A stretch of 64,000 nucleotides of DNA from Triglochin maritima (lineage: Eukaryota; Streptophyta; Magnoliopsida; Alismatales; Juncaginaceae): contig OY821782.1 in the NCBI GenBank assembly GCA_963682175.1, forward strand, positions 26,867,741-26,931,740, written 5' to 3'. The position numbers and the translations under genes are program-made. Each line of letters opens with the position of its first letter. The first letter of the stretch is position 1. Positions 45,469 to 56,340 of this stretch are shown piece by piece. Below the pieces are notes generated by a model. That model had not been told where the DNA came from. It searched no databases and saw only the letters and a program-made list of their open reading frames with translations.

Positions 45469-47109
45469 CTTTTTCTTTTTTTTTTGGAGCATTAGGATTA
45501 CAATTAGTTGGTATTTAATTCTCCCAAGGTCGGGTTTCGTGAATCATTGCCTGTGACGACTTACACTATCACGTACACCTTCTCCCAAATCTCCACATAG
45601 GGCGATCCTTACCACTCGTGTAATGGGAGTTCGATCGGTGCATCCCAAGTTAGACGACTCGAAAGCACCAGGTACTAAGCCCCCTCAGACCTAATTTCTC
45701 GAGTGGTAGGAGTCGTGCGAGAAGAGAGAACACCATACCAACTTATTTCTTTATCTACCTGGGAACCGAAACCCATACACTTACGGTTTCACAACAGGAG
45801 TTTAAGGGTCCCTGACTACAACAAACTTCTTTATACTAACAGACACTAATTATTTGACTCACCAGGTTAAGGGTGGACTTTTTTATTTGTTTGAGTACTA
45901 AAACCCTGTGATTACTCACCCCCCGAGGGAAAACCAGGGTGCATCCTTACGACTAGATAAGACCTAAAGCCGATTTACTAGATATCCTAACACATCTTGT
46001 TCAAGTCAATTTTTGGAGCATCTCTTTTAATTGCTTCAAAACGGTTTTACATACGCTAAACACATACATAAACCCCACAAAACATTTTTCTTTCGCAAAG
46101 ACATCAGATTTTTGAAAGAGCTGGAAAATGAAAGCACAATGGCAAACAAAAGAAGACAAGTCACCAAGGATCATGGTATAGCAAATATATCAATATTAAA
46201 TGTAGAACACTAACATGACCCAAGCAAAGTAAACACAAGAAAGCGAAACAAAAACAAAAGACACACAAAACTATGTACATACGTGCAAACACCACCCCAT
46301 GCACACACACATAATCCCTGCATTGTCCTCAATATGTGAAAGAATGACGCAAATACATGGATGGGGTGTACCGAACTAATGATGGCGGGTAGAGGTGCTA
46401 GAAGAGGCACCTCGCTCAAGAGCCGAAAAGTTCCTATAAATTTTCCGGTTTTGTTTAGCCAAAATGACATTTTACTGCTCTACCGCCATGTTAGAAATAT
46501 CGGTGTTGAAGAGTGTTCCCGAGATCACAGATAGGTTTGGTGAACTGGCTCTAATATCCCTCCATGTAATCAGGCACCCATTCGATCGTAGAAGGGTTCT
46601 CCGAAGTCATGAATCAGGGAGGCAAATTTTAGTTCTGGAATGACATGTGGGCAGGCCATACCTACACCTATCTTGGTGAGCTTTAACGGAGAGGTGAGTA
46701 ACGACGGAGATGAGCACAACGCACGAAGAGTGGAGACTGAGGCTCGCCGACGGGAACTGTAGACAGGTTCGCAACCAAAAAAAACAACTTGGCAAGTAAA
46801 GGAAGACTCCAGCCGAAGATTGAAGCCCGAAATGCAAACCGGACTGATAAACGGCGGTGGGAAATCACAGATTGGGGGTGGGTTTTCCGGATCCGGTCTT
46901 CAATTTTTGGCAGGACGGACGATAGAAGAGAAAACACGTTTTCTTTTATGGAATGTGATGGGTAGGGTTGCAAAACAGGTATTTAAGATGCCGATGTGCA
47001 ACATATCAAAAAGGACCTTCTCTTTTGTTTTTCTTTTTTTAAAACTAAGATATGTACAAAATGAAAGGATTGATCACGTCAACTAATCACATCCATAGGA
47101 AATTCATGT
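45375..47109 (-). other. 3' untranslated part of the outer Athila-like element
   Basis: Begins with a (ta)n run at 45431-45466 and a poly-T tract. The module 45500-45990 is shared in inverted orientation with 41040-41510. 46200-47100 has no recognised coding sequence; open frames on both strands around 46607-47086 have no family resemblance. Confidence 0.55.
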
Positions 47110-47842
47110 AAAGACACAACTTCCGCCTCTACCTCTGTCGTGGTCCCCTCCAAGTACGGTTTTAGTCAGTGTCCATTAACTTTGAACATGTTGTTATTAC
47201 TTGGATTTTGAATCTCAACTACCCTGTGAGGGAGACAGTTAACACGATATAGGGTCCAGGCCAACGACTCTGAAGTTTCCCCAGAAACAAGTGGAGGCAA
47301 GAGTTATACAATAAGACATTTTGTCCCACAATGAAAGTTTTGATCCGGATCGTGCGGTCATGGAAAATTTTAGTGCGGAACTTGCAAATCTTGGCATTTT
47401 CATAAGCTTCGTTTCTCTACTCCTCCAACTGGTTGAGGTCCAACTTGCAGTTGGCACTGGCAATATCAAGACTCATGTTAAGATGTTTGAGTGCCCATAA
47501 TGCCTGGTACTCCAGCTCTACCGAGAGATGGCAGGCTTTGCCATAAACTATCCGGTAGGGGGACATGCCAAGGTCGATTTTATATGCAATGCGGAAGGCC
47601 CATAATGCGTCATTCAACTTAACCGACCAATCATTCCTCGAAGCATTAACCGTCTTTTCGAGTATTTGCTTGATTTGACGGTTGGTAATTTCCACCGGGC
47701 CACTAGTTTGAGGATGATAAGGTGTGGCAACTTGTGTGTGATGCAATATTTCCTCATCACTGCTTCGAAGGATCGGTTCACAAAGTGAGTCCATCGATCA
47801 CTAATGTTACAAGCGAACCAATTCGACTCAACCATTTAGGAG
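47110..47842 (-). pseudogene. Ty3-type integrase, C-terminal fragment
   Basis: The minus strand reads [37 protein letters not shown] and [20 protein letters not shown], the end of the integrase core. After a frameshift near 47417 the C-terminal part continues ([21 protein letters not shown], then SRWPGPYIV) until about 47115. It is cut at 47843 by the LTR of the inserted gag-protease element. The rest of pol is missing: on the far side of the insertions the element resumes in protease (60721). Confidence 0.85.
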
Positions 47843-47843
47843 T

Positions 47844-49017
47844 TGATGTGAATTTTATTTTACCACAAGTGCACGGCGTCTATGAAGACGTGGCAAGTAC
47901 GGGTCGAACACAAGGAGGGAGAGATTTCGTTGTTAATGTGATTTTCGATTAAGGGGAAGAAGGGGGGAGAAATAAGTTGAGTTTTTGGTATTTTTGATTT
48001 AATTATCTAAGGTACGAAACAAAAGCAATTAGAACTAAAACAAGAAATAAGAAGAGAAATCCGTTGGGTGGAGGTTTAGATTTAGGTGTAGATTGGAGAA
48101 TGGAGAAACTTGAAATAAATCATGTTAGTTATGAAGCATTACAAGATAAATGATTTAACATAAACTCAAGTAATCAAAATATACTAATCACGAACTTAAA
48201 ACAATAACATGCATTCATCTTCTCTACCCCTAATTCCATCACCTCCACCCTTTGGAAAGAGTTAGAAACTCATGGAGGGAGGAAGAAGAAGGGATCCTAG
48301 AGACATTAAAATAAAATAAAAACAAGAATTAAAAGAACAGAATTTTATTACTAATGATCCAAGACCAAAGGTTCAAAGATGTGTTACATTCGTCCTACAG
48401 GGCTATTTATAGCCGATACAGGGGATACCAATACATAAAAGGAGAGTACACGCGTCAACACAACACTGGACGAAGTTTGAACGCGAGAAGAGAAGGTGGG
48501 GCGGCGAAATCGCCGCCTGGTACATGTATTGTGCGGCTAATTCGCCGCACAATATAGTCAGATCGCGTCCAGATTTTTGTGGTGCGTGTATGGTATGATT
48601 TGATCTTTATTTGCACGTCTGGATGATTCTTTCCATTGTCTTGAACTCCGGATTAATTCCTTCCATTGTTGGGGATTTATTTTTGACTTTTCTTTTGACT
48701 TTTCCAACAAAATAACTTTATCCTTTTCTTTTGCAATCAGGTCCTTGGCATTTTGCAATTAAGCCCTTGACCTTTTTGTGATTAGCTCCTTGAATGCTTT
48801 TATGCTTGGATTCATTTCCATTCGGAACCCGATAAACTTGAACTCGGTCTTTATGATAGAAATGAATCTTTTGCACGCGTTTATGCTCGGAATGTGGGTA
48901 ATTTGCATTCAGGTCCCTGTATTCTGTAAATACGACTAAACACATACCTTAGTAGCATTTATTGATATAAAAGTAATCTAAATGAAAGACATATGATGCA
49001 ATGTATGCAATGCATCA
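47844..49017 (-). repeat. 3' LTR of the gag-protease element
   Basis: On the minus strand it begins TGATGCATTGCATAC and ends ttcacatca. TATA box at 48404-48411 inside ggctatttatagcc. Palindromes gcggcgaaatcgccgc (48501-48516) and gtgcggctaattcgccgcac (48531-48550) lie about 90-140 bp upstream of it. Open frames inside are identical in the other LTR and carry no recognisable domain. Confidence 0.92.
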
Positions 49018-50133
49018 AATACCCCCACACCTAGATTTTGCTAGTCCCTAGCAAAGCAGAATATAAGAAAATGAAAACAGGGAAATCCTAACTCACTTTC
49101 GTAGGAATCACGGTTGCACTTAGCATGTGCAACAAGCCTTTAAACCTCCAAGTTGCCTTAGAGGACGAGTTTTGTCTCGTGAGGGTTTTCAGTTGACATA
49201 CCCACAAAGTCTTAATTCAACATTCCATTAATAGCTCTTAATATTTCTGCCTTAACCTTATACATCTCACTTAAAGTTCTCGCATGCTCATTATACATTT
49301 TAACTTATAAAAAGTTTGACTTGGTCTTTATTCCTCCAACATTCACACCACTAACCCCTCTACACATGTTATCACATAAATTATTTTGCACGCCTCCTCT
49401 TGTGGTGAAGTATCATTTGGATCAACCATGGCATGGATCATTCCTTTAGCTTTGAGCCTTGAGTATCTTAAAGCATTTATTTATTTATTTTTCTTTTTCC
49501 GTGATTCAACACATTTGCTTTTCTTTTTTACACTTATACCCTTTTTGCATTCGTGTAGCGAGTTTGGTCGATAATCCCGAGCTGGCAGACTCAAGTTACC
49601 GGGTTTCAAGATACCCCTACGGACCAGTGACTCGAAGGCTTGGGCTTTTGTAATCATTTTGCAAAATGTGTTTTCCTCACTTTATTTTTATTTTATTTTA
49701 CTTTTATTTTCCTCAAGGCTTAATTGCTATTAGAAGTCCATACTTCCCGGTATATTTTCCTCAACCTCTGCTTTTTATCAACCACTTCAAAGATTTGATT
49801 CATCCAATTTAAGTGCATACATGTCTTACAAGGGTCATGAGTTATTTCTTTGGAACTTAGATTTATGTCATAGTTTCTACAAGCAGAACTATATAATAAG
49901 GAACAAAAACTTAATGCAATTTGTACACGGGTTTTGGCAATTCAATCTCAAGCTATGTCATGGAATATTGAATTTTTTTTTTTTTTTAAAACAGAATTTT
50001 AAAGATAGATATATACATAGATAAGCACCCCCCCACACCTAAATCATGCATTGTCCTCAATGTATGCATAGATAAAATGAATGCACTTATTACCTGCGTC
50101 GGCTTGCGGTAGAGGGGTTGAGTTTGCTCAAAG
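49018..50133 (-). other. 3' untranslated module of the gag-protease element
   Basis: The polypurine tract (ggtgtgggggt on the minus strand) abuts the LTR at 49018. A second similar tract (aggtgtgggggg) lies near 50030 beside the text gaggacaatgcatgat. The segment 49380-49650 is strongly conserved with 58939-59202 of the plus-strand copy. Confidence 0.65.
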
Positions 50134-52704
50134 TCAGCCATAATCAGAACTGGATTGAATGACACCATGTTGGTGCATGTATCCAGTTGAATTGTTCCCC
50201 ATGTTGACTTGAGGAAAAGATTCCACCCTTCTCACTTGAATTGGTTCGCTTATTTGCTCGAGTGATGGTGGTTGGGTAAATGAATTACTCCCCTTTTTCT
50301 TACTTCCTTTTTTCTTTTGTGATGATTTATTTGTTTCAGAAATTTGATAAATACGTGCTCTCATCACAACATCACTTGGGTTGCATATTATTTCTGGCTC
50401 ATTATCAATATGGAAGATATTAAATTCTGCTTTTAAGTTCCCGAAAGATAATTGCATGAGCCCATTTCGACAGTTTATTAATGCTTCCGAAGTGGCTAAA
50501 AAGGGTCTACCTAGAATTACAGGGATTTGTCGATTAGGATTTACAACAGGTTCAGTATCAAGTACGACAAAATCCACTGGATAAATGAAGTCACCAACCT
50601 TAATCAAAACGTCCTCTACTATACCTCTTGGTTTCTTAACAGAACAATCAGCGAATTGGAGGGTTGTCCTAGAGGGTTTCAGTGGACCAAGGTTGAGTTG
50701 CTCGTAGACAGAAAATGGGAGCAAGTTAACGCTTGCACCAAGGTCTAGAAGGGCTTTATTGATAAATGTATCTCCTATTGAACATGAAATTGTGGGACAC
50801 CCCGGGTCCTTATATTTTATAGGAGATGTGTTGGAAAGAATTGAGCATATGTTTGCAGTTAAGAATGCCTTCTTTGGTACATTTGTTTTTCTCTTTTTAG
50901 TGCACAAATCTTTCAAGAATTTAGCATAAGCAGGTATTTGTTGAATCATATCTAAGAGTGGAATATTCACCTTAACTTGCTTAAATACTTCCAGGATTTT
51001 CTCTATTTGTGCACTAGAGTTCTTTTTGAGTCTATTGGGAAATGGGGCTTTAGGCACATAGACTCGCTCAGGTTCAGGTTGAGCCACAGGTTCAGGTTGG
51101 GTGGGTGGATTGGGCTTTTCAATTTGGACGTCGGGTTCAATGGTCAAGTCATATGTGGGTGCTTGATGGCTAGATTGATTAATCATTCTAGGGTTTACCA
51201 CATTATTGTCAATTTGTCTTCCGGACCGTAATGATACTACATCATTGATTTGTTGGAACGGTCCTTCCTCATTAACCATTTGAACCGGTCTCGGGTTGTT
51301 AGTTCCTGAAGGTGGTTGATAAGATTGATATTGATTATTAGTTCTTGGGTTCACCTCAGGTTGACTTGGTAATTGGCCCTTTTCTCTTTCACCTATTATC
51401 TGTGCTAATTGGCTGACCTGTGTCTCTAGCCTTTGGAATGATTGGTTGGTTGTTTGTATAAAAGTTGTCATTAAATTTTCTAATTTTGTCAACCTAACCT
51501 CATGATTTCCATTATTATTACCCCCAGATGATGTATTATTTTGGTTATATGGGGTTTGTTGTTGTCTAGGAGGTTGTCCTTGTTGGGTCCACGAAAAATT
51601 GGGATGATTACGCCAACCTGGGTTATAGGTTGATGCGTAAGGATCATTTCTAGAATTGTTAAATGTGGCATTAACATGTTCCAGGTCCACACAGTCCTCC
51701 ATTAAATGACCAGTCTGACCACATCTAGAGCAGGGGATAGACAAGGGTTGATTCATTCGGGATTGATTTTGTAGCTCTAGATTTTCCATTCTACGCATTA
51801 GGGTAGCTAGTTTTGCCTCAGCCGCTATGTTGGAGTCTACAGCTAAGACACCTGGTCGGGGTTGACTCGCTATTCTAGATCCAATACTCGGGTTGATGGG
51901 TGTTCTAGCATTGTCCCATTGCATACTATTTTCAGCTAAATCCTCAAGAAAAGTCCAGGCATCATTTTCATTTTTGGACATGAAGTTCCCTTGGCTCACA
52001 GATTCTAGCATAACTCTAGATGTGGGTGTCAATCCCTCATAAATAATTTGGCATAATTGCCACTTCGGTATTCCGTGATGAGGGCATTGGGTCAAGACAC
52101 TCTTAAATCTCTCAAGATAGGAATAGAACGGCTCGCTCTCAGACTGAACGAATGCAACAATTTCATTCCTAATCTTCATAGTCTTATGGTTGGGGAAATA
52201 TTTTTTTAGGAAAACTTGAACAAATTCGGCCCAACTTCTAATAGATCTTTCGGCTAGACTATATAGCCATTTCTTAGCGTCGTCTTTCAGTGCTAGAGGC
52301 ACGAATTTCAGACGCACTGCCTCTTCAGGGATATGCTGGTATTGCATAAGAGAGCAGATTTCCTCAAATTCTCTAAGGAAGTGATATGGATCTTCCCTAG
52401 AGGTGAACTTAGGCAGCATACTCATGTATTGTGCCTTAAGTTCGAAGTCGCGACCCGGTATGGTGGGCATGACGATGCACGATGGCTGAGCAGCCATCGT
52501 TGGGTAGCACCGATCCCTCAGAGTTATAGGTTGTGCAATAGGCGGGTCCACTACGTTCTCACCCATTAGATCCGGGTGAGGTGGTGCAACAGGTGGATTG
52601 GGGTTAAGTTCCAGACTGGAATCTAGATGAACTCGTGAGAGTCGATTACTCAAGTCCTGAATCCAAATCTGAGTGCACCGGGTTGAATCAATTTTTGAAT
52701 TCAA
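50134..52704 (-). CDS. Gag-protease polyprotein of a non-autonomous Ty3-type element
   Basis: One intact 856-residue frame. Residues about 95-235 are a plant Ty3 gag core (SWAEFVQVFLKKYFPNHKT, WQLCQIIYEGL). Residues 325-338 are a CCHC zinc knuckle (CSRCGQTGHLMEDC), and about 350-560 a Gln/Asn/Pro-rich linker. Residues about 640-760 are a retropepsin-like domain with ALLDLGAS (654-658) and PVILGRPFLA (728-737). DLGAS in place of DTGA/DSGA is usual for the Athila-type group. The protein then ends in a basic tail and a stop rather than running into reverse transcriptase. The plus-strand copy has the same ending, so this is the family's normal form. Products would package element RNA in cytoplasmic particles; partners must supply replication. 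Confidence 0.92.
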   Translation of the reverse strand: MNSKIDSTRCTQIWIQDLSNRLSRVHLDSSLELNPNPPVAPPHPDLMGENVVDPPIAQPITLRDRCYPTMAAQPSCIVMPTIPGRDFELKAQYMSMLPKFTSREDPYHFLREFEEICSLMQYQHIPEEAVRLKFVPLALKDDAKKWLYSLAERSIRSWAEFVQVFLKKYFPNHKTMKIRNEIVAFVQSESEPFYSYLERFKSVLTQCPHHGIPKWQLCQIIYEGLTPTSRVMLESVSQGNFMSKNENDAWTFLEDLAENSMQWDNARTPINPSIGSRIASQPRPGVLAVDSNIAAEAKLATLMRRMENLELQNQSRMNQPLSIPCSRCGQTGHLMEDCVDLEHVNATFNNSRNDPYASTYNPGWRNHPNFSWTQQGQPPRQQQTPYNQNNTSSGGNNNGNHEVRLTKLENLMTTFIQTTNQSFQRLETQVSQLAQIIGEREKGQLPSQPEVNPRTNNQYQSYQPPSGTNNPRPVQMVNEEGPFQQINDVVSLRSGRQIDNNVVNPRMINQSSHQAPTYDLTIEPDVQIEKPNPPTQPEPVAQPEPERVYVPKAPFPNRLKKNSSAQIEKILEVFKQVKVNIPLLDMIQQIPAYAKFLKDLCTKKRKTNVPKKAFLTANICSILSNTSPIKYKDPGCPTISCSIGDTFINKALLDLGASVNLLPFSVYEQLNLGPLKPSRTTLQFADCSVKKPRGIVEDVLIKVGDFIYPVDFVVLDTEPVVNPNRQIPVILGRPFLATSEALINCRNGLMQLSFGNLKAEFNIFHIDNEPEIICNPSDVVMRARIYQISETNKSSQKKKGSKKKGSNSFTQPPSLEQISEPIQVRRVESFPQVNMGNNSTGYMHQHGVIQSSSDYG

Positions 52705-53970
52705 ATTCGAAATTTAAACTCCAAATTTAATTTCAAGAATTAATTACTCTTTTTTTTTCGTTTTTTTTTTTGAATTTTAAATTTTCAATTTTTTTTTTTT
52801 AAGGAAACACAAAATAGAAAGGTAGGGATGAGAAGGGAAAGAAGACTCAAACGAGAAGGGAAACTTAACTCTAAAGGATAAAAATTAGGGTTGGTCAGAA
52901 ATTTCCTGAACAAGCACGGTCAAAACAATCCTAGACCTAGTGTCACTTAGATCTAGACGACTCCTAACTGGTTGAGTCGAATTAATTTGCTTGATTCACC
53001 TCCCTCACCAATCAAACCAAGTTGGCCAGTTAGTGTATAGCTAGTGGGGGCGCTTCCGACAGAGTCGGTGCCAATTAAACAACCACGTTGCTTGGAAGAC
53101 TTTCGTCGACACAAAAACACTTTCTAGACACCAAATTGAATTCAATTAGCTTCAGGTCATAGCAAGTCAAACCAATCTCCTCCTTAATTGAGTCCGAGTC
53201 CTTAGGGGCCAATGTCTAATTAATTTTAAATTTTAGGCTTAGGCGACACTTCAGGATTGTGGTTTGTGGGCTACGGGAGGGTGATGAAATCCCCACCGTA
53301 TCTTTTCCTACGGAGTTGCCCTTAAGATAGTTTAACTTAAATCTAGCAAAGATAGTCAAACAATGGTCCTTTTAATGGGGGCAATTGCAAGGTTGTATGC
53401 AACTAACTTATATGCTCTAATGCAATCGATAAAAACCTCGATACGTACCTTGCCTCCAGCAATCTTCAACAAGTATTAATTTGCAAGAATTTAGCAAGAA
53501 TAATGCAAGCAAAACATTATATGATGCATGTACTACGGTCTTTCTAATTTTTCCAATTTTAGGTCAGAGTTGAATTATTGCCAATTATGGAATTGTAACC
53601 CTAACACGTGCAATTCTACGAAAGGAAACTTTTCAACTATTCAGATTTTACGAGAAAGGCAAGAAAAGTTACCTCCGCAATGCTCAGTCGGGTTCGCCGC
53701 CCGCTCTCGAAGATTCCAGTAGCTCAATGCGACCACCCAGAGATGCCGACGATGCCCCAGAAATTTGAAGACCAGGACCCACACTGGTGCGGCGATTCCG
53801 CCGCAAGTTACCTTGTAGATGCGGCGATTCCGCCGCCCAAGTGTCTCAGAACGCTCCCGGATTTCGCCGCGCGCTCTGTTGTCTCCTGCTACACAAATTC
53901 AAATACTTAGATCGCGCACAAGGTAGACAGGATAAAATCGAAAACACAAAAACACAAAATCTGCGTCGCC
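52705..53970 (-). other. Leader of the gag-protease element
   Basis: An untranslated 1.27-kb stretch between primer site and gag start. It includes long A/T tracts (52750-52800) and the palindromic gcggcgattccgccgc at about 53791-53806 and 53821-53836. Open frames here are not recognised. Confidence 0.65.
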
Positions 53971-53988
53971 TCCCCGGCAACGGCGCCA
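53971..53988 (-). other. Primer-binding site, tRNA-Asp
   Basis: tccccggcaacggcgcca on the plus strand is the exact plant tRNA-Asp 3' end, five to six bases from the LTR at 53995. Confidence 0.95.
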
Positions 53989-53994
53989 AAAACT

Positions 53995-55162
53995 TGATGT
54001 GAATTTTATTTTACCGCAAGTGCACGGCGTCTATGAAGACGTGGCAAGTACGGGTCGAACACAAGGAGGGAGAGATTTCGTTGTTAATGTGATTTTCGAT
54101 TAAGGGGAAGAAGGGGGGAGAAATAAGTTGAGTTTTTGGTATTTTTGATTTAATTATCTAAGGTACGAAACAAAAGCAATTAGAACTAAAACAAGAAATA
54201 AGAAGAGAAATCCGTTGGGTGGAGGTTTAGATTTAGGTGTAGATTGGAGAATGGAGAAACTTGAAATAAATCATGTTAGTTATGAAGCATTACAAGATAA
54301 ATGATTTAACATAAACTCAAGTAATCAAAATATACTAATCACGAACTTAAAACAATAACATGCATTCATCTTCTCTACCCCTAATTCCATCACCTCCACC
54401 CTTTGGAAAGAGTTAGAAACTCATGGAGGGAGGAAGAAGAAGGGATCCTAGAGACATTAAAATAAAATAAAAACAAGAATTAAAAGAACAGAATTTTATT
54501 ACTAATGATCCAAGACCAAAGGTTCAAAGATGTGTTACATTCGTCCTACAGGGCTATTTATAGCCGATACAGGGGATACCAATACATAAAAGGAGAGTAC
54601 ACGCGTCAACACAACACTGGACGAAGTTTGAACGCGAGAAGAGAAGGTGGGGCGGCGAAATCGCCGCCTGGTACATGTATTGTGCGGCTAATTCGCCGCA
54701 CAATATAGTCAGATCGCGTCCAGATTTTTGTGGTGCGTGTATGGTATGATTTGATCTTTATTTGCACGTCTGGATGATTCTTTCCATTGTCTTGAACTCC
54801 GGATTAATTCCTTCCATTGTTGGGGATTTATTTTTGACTTTTCTTTTGACTTTTCCAACAAAATAACTTTATCCTTTTCTTTTGCAATCAGGTCCTTGGC
54901 ATTTTGCAATTAAGCCCTTGACCTTTTTGTGATTAGCTCCTTGAATGCTTTTATGCTTGGATTCATTTCCATTCGGAACCCGATAAACTTGAACTCGGTC
55001 TTTATGATAGAAATGAATCTTTTGCACGCGTTTATGCTCGGAATGTGGGTAATTTGCATTCAGGTCCCTGTATTCTGTAAATACGACTAAACACATACCT
55101 TAGTAGCATTTATTGATATAAAAGTAATCTAAATGAAAGACATATGATGCAATGTATGCAAT
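53995..55162 (-). repeat. 5' LTR of the gag-protease element
   Basis: Matches 47844-49017 base for base apart from one seen substitution (accgcaag versus accacaag near the left edge). The terminal gcatca is missing at 55162, where inverted LTR sequence begins. Confidence 0.92.
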
Positions 55163-55177
55163 CTAAATAAAAGTAAT

Positions 55178-56340
55178 CTTTCATTTAGATTAATTTTATA
55201 TCAATAAATGCTATTAAGGTATGTGTTTAGTCTTATTTACATAATACAGGGACCTGAATGCAAATTACCCATATCCCGAGCATAAACACATGCAAGAGAC
55301 TCATTTCTATCATAAAAACCAAGTTCAAGATTATCGGGGTTCAAATTGAAGTCCATCCAAGCATGAAAGCATTCAAAGACCTAATTACAAAAAGGCCAAG
55401 GACTTAAGCACAAAAGTAGTCAGGGACTTAATTGCAAAAAGCCGAGGACCCGACTGCAAATTACGAGGACCAAAATATTATTTTGGGAGAAGTTCAAAAG
55501 AAAAATAAAATTTAGATCTCCAAATATATGAAGAAATTAAATTTGGATCTCCAAAGATATGCAATAATTAATTCAGACGCGTGGAGGCCATCTAAAACAT
55601 ACCATAAACACAAAGGAAAAATCCGGATTGATTCTGAGCCAGAAAGGTGGCGATTCCGCCGCACATTACATGTAAATTGCGGCATTTCGGCCGCACCCCT
55701 TTGGATCCACGGGTCTCGTTTTTGCCCAGTTGTGTGTTGACACGTGTACTTTCCTATTTTATACTAGGGTCCCTTTTATCGGCTATAAATAGCCCGAAAT
55801 TATGTTGTAAGGGGCATTCCATCCTTTAGCAATAAAATTATGTTCATTTATTTCGTGTTTTTAGTTTTCTTTCGTAGTTTCTCTAGGACCCCTTCTCCTT
55901 CCCTCCATCCATGAGTTTCTAACTCTCTCCAAAGGGTGGGGGTGATGGATTTAGGGTGATGAGAAGAAGAATTATGTTATTATTTTAATTTCGTGTTAGT
56001 ATATTTTGATTACTTGAGTTTATGTTGAGTCATTTATCATGTAATGCTTTATAACTAATGCAATTTATTATAAGTTTCAGATTTCTCTAAACAAAACCCG
56101 ATATCTAAACCCCCACCCGCTGGACTCTCATCCATATTTGCTTTCTTCTTAGTTTTTTTGTTGTTCTTGCTTTAGAAAATTGAAAATCCAAAAATCTCAA
56201 ACTAACCTTATTTCTCTCTCTTTCTTTCCTTAATCAAAAATCACAAAAATAACAAAGTTTTCTCCCTCGTTGTGTTCGACCCGTACTTGCCGCGTCTTCA
56301 TCGACGACGTGCACTTGCGGTATAAATAAAATTCTCATCA
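55178..56340 (+). repeat. 5' LTR (left) of the plus-strand gag-protease element
   Basis: TATA box within ggctataaatagcc at about 55780-55793. Palindrome-like gcgattccgccgc and gcggcatttcggccgc at about 55647-55690. Ends attctcatca at 56340. Confidence 0.85.

Larger units (their letters stand above)
47844..55162 (-). mobile_element. Young gag-protease-only Ty3-type element (minus strand)
   Basis: LTRs 47844-49017 and 53995-55162 (the right one lacks its last six bases) line up at a constant offset of 6151 bp. I saw a single base difference. Primer site 53971-53988, gag-protease ORF 52704-50134, polypurine tract about 49019-49030. There is no reverse transcriptase, RNase H or integrase. No target duplication can be seen because the right LTR end is cut and joined to another LTR in inverted orientation. 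Confidence 0.92.

Noticed and set aside
46607..47086. Overlapping open frames on both strands near the integrase fragment
   Set aside because: No family resemblance, and the stretch corresponds to the untranslated 3' part of related elements.
48354..48945. Three small open frames, identical at 54505-55096
   Set aside because: They lie in the two near-identical LTRs, so identity reflects recent insertion and not protein conservation.
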